The position numbers and the translations under genes were made by a program. Below the pieces are notes generated by a model that was given only the letters and a program-made list of their open reading frames with translations, was not told the origin of the DNA and did no database searches. Below, one piece after another: positions 58,525 through 64,000 of a stretch of 64,000 bases of DNA. Source of the DNA: Aliivibrio sp. (GTDB taxonomy: Bacteria > Pseudomonadota > Gammaproteobacteria > Enterobacterales > Vibrionaceae); contig JAESQY010000074.1 in assembly GCA_016764915.1 (NCBI GenBank), positions 1-64,000 on the forward strand, given 5' to 3'. Every line of letters starts with the position of its first letter. The stretch's first letter is position 1.

Positions 58525-58941
58525 ATGGGCACTAATTTGAACGATGATGATGAAATGAAGCGTGAAGACGAGCATTACCGTAATGCACTGACAGATGAGG
58601 AGTATTCTGTTTGCCGCCTTAAGGGGACTGAAGCTGCCTTTTCTGGACCGTTGTTAAAGAATAGGGATACAGGGGTATACCACTGTAAATGCTGCCAAGC
58701 TCCACTGTTCTCTTCGGAGAGTAAATATGACTCAGGATGCGGTTGGCCAAGTTTTGATGCGGCTATAGATAATAAAGCGATCAATTTCATTAACGATGTT
58801 AGTCACGGAATGGTGAGGACTGAAGTGCAATGTTTTTCTTGTAAATGCCACTTGGGTCACGTTTTTTCTGATGGGCCGCCAACAACGGGTGAGCGATTTT
58901 GTGTGAATTCCTTGTCGTTAACTTTTACCAAAAAAGAGTAA
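58525..58941 (+). CDS. msrB: Peptide methionine-R-sulphoxide reductase MsrB
   Basis: Reduces methionine-R-sulphoxide in oxidised proteins. Zinc is held by Cys54, Cys57, Cys103 and Cys106, the catalytic cysteine is Cys126 in GERFCVNS, and DSGCGWPSF is the substrate segment. It is 138 residues; the first 10 or so are not conserved, so an ATG at 58555 could also be the start. Divergent from gapA, as in E. coli. Confidence 0.94.
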   Translation: MGTNLNDDDEMKREDEHYRNALTDEEYSVCRLKGTEAAFSGPLLKNRDTGVYHCKCCQAPLFSSESKYDSGCGWPSFDAAIDNKAINFINDVSHGMVRTEVQCFSCKCHLGHVFSDGPPTTGERFCVNSLSLTFTKKE

Positions 58942-59177
58942 TAAAACGACGTAATCATTAACATTTGTATTTTTATTACAACGTTTTTGAATGAAATTTA
59001 ATTTTTTTTATGAACTAAAAAATTGAATTTGGCATTTTTTATCCAAAAAAGTCTAAATTGAGTCGTAATTGACCATTTATTTTTGCAGCAGCATCGGAGG
59101 TTAAGGCGGTTTATAAGGGCGTGTTGTTTTTATGCTTTATATACAATGGCTTAAATATTATTCGAAGCGAAAAAAGG

Positions 59178-60035
59178 TCAACTCACCTCTTCATGCTGAC
59201 AATTAGCCCGCACAACGGCGGGCAATAGATTTTCATTAAATTTGCCACTCTTAAGGGCATCGGTAATTTTTTCTGCAGCAGATTTTAATTGCTCAACTTG
59301 ATTTTGATCTAAAGAGTAGAGACGGTTGAGTTGAATATCGGAAACCACAGGTAAATCAAACGATTTCCCTACTTGCGCCCAAAGATAAGCGTGTTGCTTA
59401 CTGCCATGCTTATGATTGATCGTGGCTAATGTTTGAATCTGACTCGATATATCTTGTTCAGGTTTTGAAAGCTTTAAAGATTGATGAAGTAGAGACAGGG
59501 TCTTATCAGGATCTCGTTTCATGTAATAGGTCGATAGAGCGAGTTGCAGCTCACTGGTTTGTAGTTTTCCAGAACCTTCTAGCTTCCTCAGTTTAGTCAG
59601 TGCATAGTTATCACCTTGGCTCCATTGATAATAGATAATATTAGGATCCTGTGACTGACTTAACCCTTGTTCTAAAGAGGCAATCTCTTTATTTATATTA
59701 ATTAGTGCAATGGCTCGCCGAGTTTTAATGTACTTAAGTGTTTTCACCTCTATTTGAGCGGCTAACGTGATGCACTGTTCATAAGTTTTAGTGACTTTTA
59801 ACAGATTAAGCTTATTGATATCACTGCTGTCATTTAAAGCCACTAGTCTCTGCTGTATTAGAATATGCCGATCTTTTTTACATTGACCATCGTTCATATT
59901 TAGCTCTGTACACCTTAGAGCTGAGTTGGCTTCACACAGTTCTTGAACCGTGGGGGGGAAAAGAAAGCAACCACCCAACAGAGTCAGTGAAAGCAGTGAA
60001 ATGACTGCCAGTTTTATTGTCTGTTTTATATTCAT
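59178..60035 (-). CDS. DUF2989 lipoprotein
   Basis: A 285-residue lipoprotein: basic N-terminus MNIKQTIK, hydrophobic stretch, lipobox TLLGGC. After the cysteine FLFPPTVQELCEAN carries the second conserved Cys; two more are in ALRC and DGQCKKD, likely disulphides. The rest is helical and TPR-like. DUF2989 is a conserved lipoprotein family of vibrios and shewanellas of unknown role. The start ATG at 60035 follows AAGG; the longer frame from 60083 is unlikely. Confidence 0.83.
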   Translation of the reverse strand: MNIKQTIKLAVISLLSLTLLGGCFLFPPTVQELCEANSALRCTELNMNDGQCKKDRHILIQQRLVALNDSSDINKLNLLKVTKTYEQCITLAAQIEVKTLKYIKTRRAIALININKEIASLEQGLSQSQDPNIIYYQWSQGDNYALTKLRKLEGSGKLQTSELQLALSTYYMKRDPDKTLSLLHQSLKLSKPEQDISSQIQTLATINHKHGSKQHAYLWAQVGKSFDLPVVSDIQLNRLYSLDQNQVEQLKSAAEKITDALKSGKFNENLLPAVVRANCQHEEVS

Positions 60036-60163
60036 CCGCAACCTTACATCGTTTAAAGAGGTCATCTTAGTGATCAGAGACACTTATTTTTCGGCAGATA
60101 CTTGACTAACCTTAGCGAAAAGATATGTTTCATGCATCATTTTTACAAATATTGGATCGTTAA

Positions 60164-60448
60164 GTGAATATTGAAAAACTTCTGACAAGTATGACACCTG
60201 AAGTGTATCAGAAGCTAATTTATGCGGTAGAAACGGGCAAGTGGCCAGACGGCACCTCTCTAGAGAAAAAGCAACAAGCATCATGCATGCAGGCTGTTAT
60301 GCTCTATCAATCTAAACATAATGATGATGCGCAACACATGTCGGTTGCTGTGGGCGGTGAGATCAGCTTTAAATCAAAGAGTGAGCTAAAGAAGCAGTTT
60401 AAGAGTGATGAGCAAGATATTTTACGAGTTAAAGAGTCGAAGCTGTAA
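60164..60448 (+). CDS. yeaC: YeaC family protein (DUF1315)
   Basis: A 94-residue protein; LLTSMTPEVYQKLIYAVETG matches E. coli YeaC. It is charged and helical with no membrane segment, and the function is unknown. The start is GTG at 60164. In E. coli it is also next to msrB and gapA. Confidence 0.85.
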   Translation: MNIEKLLTSMTPEVYQKLIYAVETGKWPDGTSLEKKQQASCMQAVMLYQSKHNDDAQHMSVAVGGEISFKSKSELKKQFKSDEQDILRVKESKL

Positions 60449-60472
60449 GTTAACTTATTAATTTTAAAATAA

Positions 60473-60502
60473 AAAACAGCTGACAATGTCGGCTGTTTTT
60501 TT
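60473..60502. terminator. Terminator between yeaC and ansA
   Basis: AACAGCTGAC / GTCGGCTGTT with a short loop and a T-run on both strands; it serves the two converging genes. Confidence 0.82.
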
Positions 60503-60520
60503 ATCTAAAAATTGACAACC

Positions 60521-61531
60521 TTAGAGAGTCAGTTCACCTCTGAGATCTTGCTGCATCATGGCGCGAATCGTTTTATACGGCAGTTTTAGACTAAGCAAAT
60601 AGTGTAACTTTGCCAAAGCCGCTTCAGGAGTCATATCATATCCGCTGATCACGCCAGCCGCCGCTAGTGAGCATCCGGTTGCGTATCCACCCATATTCAC
60701 TTTACCTGATAAACATTGAGTTAAATTAACGACCACTACGCCACGATCAGACGCTTCTTTTAATTGCGCTAATAACTTGGGTTCCTGTGGTGCATTGCCA
60801 ACACCAAAGGTTAACAGGATCATCGCATTAACGGGTTGTTGCAGAGTATTACGAATCACTTCATAAGAGATCCCCGGATACATGGTAATAACACCAATGG
60901 GTTGTGGTGTAATTTGGTGCGATTTGAATTCGCCATCAGGTTTTACATTTAACTCAACACCTTGATGTTGGATGTTAATGCCGGCTTCAAGCAGATTGCG
61001 TAAATTGGGTGACGAGAAAGCATTAAAACCATCAGCATGAGTCTTGGTGCTTCTATTGCCTCGAAGCAATGTATTGTTAAAAAACAGTGTTACTTCGTTG
61101 ATTGGATAGTTTGCAGCAATATGCAGAGCGTTTAGCAGGTTACTTTGTCCGTCAGAGCGCAGCTCCGCTAAAGGAATTTGAGAACCAGTAACAATGACGG
61201 GTTTCGACAGGTTCTCAAACATAAATGAGAGTGCAGAGGCCGTATAAGCCATGGTATCGGTACCGTGCAAGATGATAAACCCATCATAGTCATCATAATT
61301 GTCAGTGATGTCATCGGCAATACGCTGCCAATCCAGCGGTGTCATATCTGATGAATCGATCAATGGCTCATATTCATGAAGAGTGAAAAGAGGCATTTCT
61401 GATCGATGAAATTCAGGCATCTGTTGCAGTTGCTTTTCCATAAACCCTGACACTGGCACGTAGCCATTGTCAGATTTCAGCATACCAATAGTGCCGCCAG
61501 TGTAGGCGATGTAAATGTGTTTTCTTTCCAT
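60521..61531 (-). CDS. ansA: L-asparaginase, type I (cytoplasmic)
   Basis: Hydrolyses asparagine to aspartate and ammonia in the cytoplasm. The nucleophile threonine is Thr11 or Thr14 in AYTGGTIGML, and the second conserved segment is ILHGTDTMAYTAS. There is no signal peptide. It is 336 residues (E. coli AnsA 338). It lies after sppA on the same strand, as in E. coli. Confidence 0.93.
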   Translation of the reverse strand: MERKHIYIAYTGGTIGMLKSDNGYVPVSGFMEKQLQQMPEFHRSEMPLFTLHEYEPLIDSSDMTPLDWQRIADDITDNYDDYDGFIILHGTDTMAYTASALSFMFENLSKPVIVTGSQIPLAELRSDGQSNLLNALHIAANYPINEVTLFFNNTLLRGNRSTKTHADGFNAFSSPNLRNLLEAGINIQHQGVELNVKPDGEFKSHQITPQPIGVITMYPGISYEVIRNTLQQPVNAMILLTFGVGNAPQEPKLLAQLKEASDRGVVVVNLTQCLSGKVNMGGYATGCSLAAAGVISGYDMTPEAALAKLHYLLSLKLPYKTIRAMMQQDLRGELTL

Positions 61532-61579
61532 AACAGCGCTCTCGAATAAGAGAAGATTGTGAGGATTATACGGAACATA

Positions 61580-61599
61580 AGCCCGAAATAAATCGGGCT
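61580..61599 (-). terminator. Weak hairpin after sppA
   Basis: AGCCCGA / TCGGGCT with a six-base loop; it lacks a T-run on the sppA side, so it may attenuate sppA-ansA read-through. Confidence 0.4.
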
Positions 61600-61613
61600 A
61601 ACAAAATTAATTG

Positions 61614-63458
61614 CTAATTTGAGCAGTTAAGACAGAAAGAGTACTGACCCTTAGGATCATTAAAGCTGTTTAGCGTATTTATATCTGCGATCACTCCGCC
61701 AGCAATTGGGACTATCGACGATGGGAGTTGAGATAAAAATTGCTCTTTAATGGAGATGTCAAACTCATCAGAGAGCTGCTGAATCAGCTTTTCAGTGCTG
61801 GAAAGTGGGGTTTCAATCCAGTAAATATTGTAACTTTGCATCTGCGCTAGCTCAGCCGCTTCTGCAATTGCATCATCGAAATCACCCAGTTGATCAATAA
61901 GGCCATTGTTCAGTGCATCTTGTCCTGTCCAAACTCGACCTTGTGCAATCTCATCGGCCTGTTCAAGTGTCATCTCTCGGTGGTTACTGACCAGTGAGAT
62001 AAAACTATGATACCCATGTTCAATACCAAGTTGAATGGCTTGGGATGCACCTTCTGATAACCCACGAGTGATACCAACACCAGAGAATGGTGTGGTACCG
62101 ACACCGTCACTATTAATACCTAATTTGTTTAATCCTTTTTCAAAGGTGGTAATAATGCCAAAAATACCAATTGAACCGGTTAATGTAGTGGGTTGGGCAA
62201 TGATCTTATCCGCACTAAGTGAGATCCAGTAACCCCCCGATGCGGCTAAGCTCGACATAGAAACCACTACGGGTTTACCTGCCGCTTTTAGCTCATCGAT
62301 TTCAGCTCGAATAACCTCAGAGGCAAAAGCACTGCCACCAGGGCTATCGACTCGAAGAACCACTGCTTTTACTTTGTCATCTTCACGGGCTTGGCGAAGT
62401 AACGCTGCGGTGGAGTCACCTCCGACTGAGCCTGGTTTTTGTTTGCCATCTAATATCGTGCCACTGGCAACAACAACAGCAATATCATCGGCGTTCGGGT
62501 TAGTAAAACTCGCCACTGTGCTTAAATAATTACGGTAAGAGATTTGATTCACGTGACCATATTGGTCTTCACCAAACACTTCCCGCAAGGTATCTTGCAT
62601 CTGCTGTCGAGTCATCAGTTGGTCCACTAAGCCTAGGTTCTGACTCAATAGCGCCAAATCCCCTTTGGTTTTGGTTAATTCGGTTAAAAATTGGTCCATG
62701 GTTGGTGACAATACAGAGCTGTTAATAGCACGATTATGAGCTACGTCACTGATGTACGCTCCCCATAATTGTGTTAACCAAGTTGATGCAGACTCTTTTG
62801 CTGCGTCGGACATGTCGTTGCGTAAGAAAGGTTCAACCGCCGATTTATAAGTACCCACTCTGAATATATGAGTAGTTACATCTAGCTTATCGAGTAGCTG
62901 TTTATAATAGAGAGGATAAGAGCTGTAGCCCTGTAACATGACAGCGCCATTTGGAGACATTAATATTTTATCCGCGTAACTGGCTAAATAATACTGGCTT
63001 TGACTGTAGTAATCACCGATAGCGTAAACAGGTTTACCTGCCGCTTTAAACTCATTAATGGCTTTGGCAATATAGCGCAACTTGGTCAGGTTGGTTTCTG
63101 ACAAATCTTTTAAATTAAGCACTAAACCAGTGATTGAGTTATCTGTTGAGGCATAACGCAGTGTATTGACCACATCAAACAGGATAGTCTCTGTTGGTCG
63201 GTTATTGCCAAGAATATCACCACCAATTTTTTCAAATGGTTCCACATAACTGCGTTGTTCAACAATTGGACCAGAGAGATTCAGCACTAATGCTGACTTT
63301 TCTTTAACAACTGGTTCCGACTCTTCAGGCAGAAACAAGAAAATAAGCAGTGCAATGACACTAACAAAGAGAAGGTTGAGGACCAGCTGGCGAGTGAACG
63401 ACAATAGTGCCCATATTCCTTTTAAACAACGACCTATAAAGACAAACAGTCCTTTCAT
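61614..63458 (-). CDS. sppA: Signal peptide peptidase SppA (67 kDa)
   Basis: An inner-membrane protease degrading cleaved signal peptides. One membrane helix is at about 25-44. It has two tandem S49 domains: the catalytic lysine is in RVGTYKSAVEPF of the first, and the serine in VDSPGGSAFASE of the second. It is 614 residues (E. coli 618). The ATG at 63458 has TAGG at good spacing; the frame could extend to 63476. Confidence 0.95.
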   Translation of the reverse strand: MKGLFVFIGRCLKGIWALLSFTRQLVLNLLFVSVIALLIFLFLPEESEPVVKEKSALVLNLSGPIVEQRSYVEPFEKIGGDILGNNRPTETILFDVVNTLRYASTDNSITGLVLNLKDLSETNLTKLRYIAKAINEFKAAGKPVYAIGDYYSQSQYYLASYADKILMSPNGAVMLQGYSSYPLYYKQLLDKLDVTTHIFRVGTYKSAVEPFLRNDMSDAAKESASTWLTQLWGAYISDVAHNRAINSSVLSPTMDQFLTELTKTKGDLALLSQNLGLVDQLMTRQQMQDTLREVFGEDQYGHVNQISYRNYLSTVASFTNPNADDIAVVVASGTILDGKQKPGSVGGDSTAALLRQAREDDKVKAVVLRVDSPGGSAFASEVIRAEIDELKAAGKPVVVSMSSLAASGGYWISLSADKIIAQPTTLTGSIGIFGIITTFEKGLNKLGINSDGVGTTPFSGVGITRGLSEGASQAIQLGIEHGYHSFISLVSNHREMTLEQADEIAQGRVWTGQDALNNGLIDQLGDFDDAIAEAAELAQMQSYNIYWIETPLSSTEKLIQQLSDEFDISIKEQFLSQLPSSIVPIAGGVIADINTLNSFNDPKGQYSFCLNCSN

Positions 63459-63560
63459 GTGAGTACCTATAACCATACATAATAGGGTTATCCTACTAGA
63501 ACTTAACTAGAAAAACACTGAATATGATATGTGTTAAATAAATGTAAAATATATTTGTAA

Positions 63561-64000
<440 letters not shown>

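Noticed and set aside
58950-59177. AT-rich stretch after msrB as a possible small RNA or attachment site
   Set aside because: Only homopolymer-rich DNA is seen; no hairpin with a T-run, promoter or repeat stood out.

Overview
The window is an ordinary chromosomal segment of a gamma-proteobacterium, almost certainly a member of the Vibrionaceae (Vibrio, Aliivibrio or Photobacterium group). The pointers are a FadR with the roughly 40-residue insertion typical of vibrios, a rhombosortase, a DUF2989 lipoprotein, a TIGR02647 protein, an MSHA-like pilin, a moderately AT-rich base composition, and gene order that follows both E. coli and Vibrio large chromosomes. The species was not determined.

Layout. 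(1) 283-5216: HIT protein, LpxM-type lipid A acyltransferase, argS, yecM, purU. (2) 5356-16380: yoaA helicase, tsaB, a small unknown gene, yeaY lipoprotein, alpha/beta hydrolase, fadD, DUF2970, rnd, then minCDE, ycgL and a lytic transglycosylase. (3) 16428-26832: folD, tRNA-Arg(TCT), and the protein quality-control block tig-clpP-clpX-lon-hupB-ppiD-comEA. (4) 26811-38549: rhombosortase, a DTW-domain tRNA modification enzyme, yfbR, alaA, the complete menaquinone block menF-D-H-B-C-E, and an LplT-like transporter. (5) 38792-46722: the least ordinary part. It holds TIGR02647, a lone carbamate kinase, a protein of three fused Rid domains, two adjacent cysteine-cluster proteins, an unrecognised membrane protein, a possible integrase scrap, a PH-domain protein, dusC, an orphan pilin and a SEC-C protein. 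(6) 46772-64000: dsbB, nhaB, fadR, the stress trio prkA-yeaH-spoVR as one run, mipA, yeaD, gapA, msrB, a DUF2989 lipoprotein, yeaC, ansA, sppA, and the start of fadH.

How the genes fit together. Fatty-acid use is represented by fadD, fadR and fadH, with a clear FadR operator before fadH. Proteostasis is represented by the tig-clpPX-lon run, in which lon has a near-ideal sigma-32 promoter. Envelope functions include lpxM, yeaY, mipA, dsbB, sppA and the rhombosortase.

The best candidate for something undescribed is the arcC / triple-Rid pair at 39557-42063. A carbamate kinase stands without arcA or arcB beside a 412-residue protein of three Rid domains whose active-site residues differ from canonical RidA. 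Long AT-rich, palindrome-rich intergenic regions surround both genes. The next most interesting items are the structured leader of tig, a tRNA-like remnant behind tRNA-Arg, and the small accessory pocket beside dusC. No CRISPR array, complete insertion sequence, prophage or rRNA was seen.
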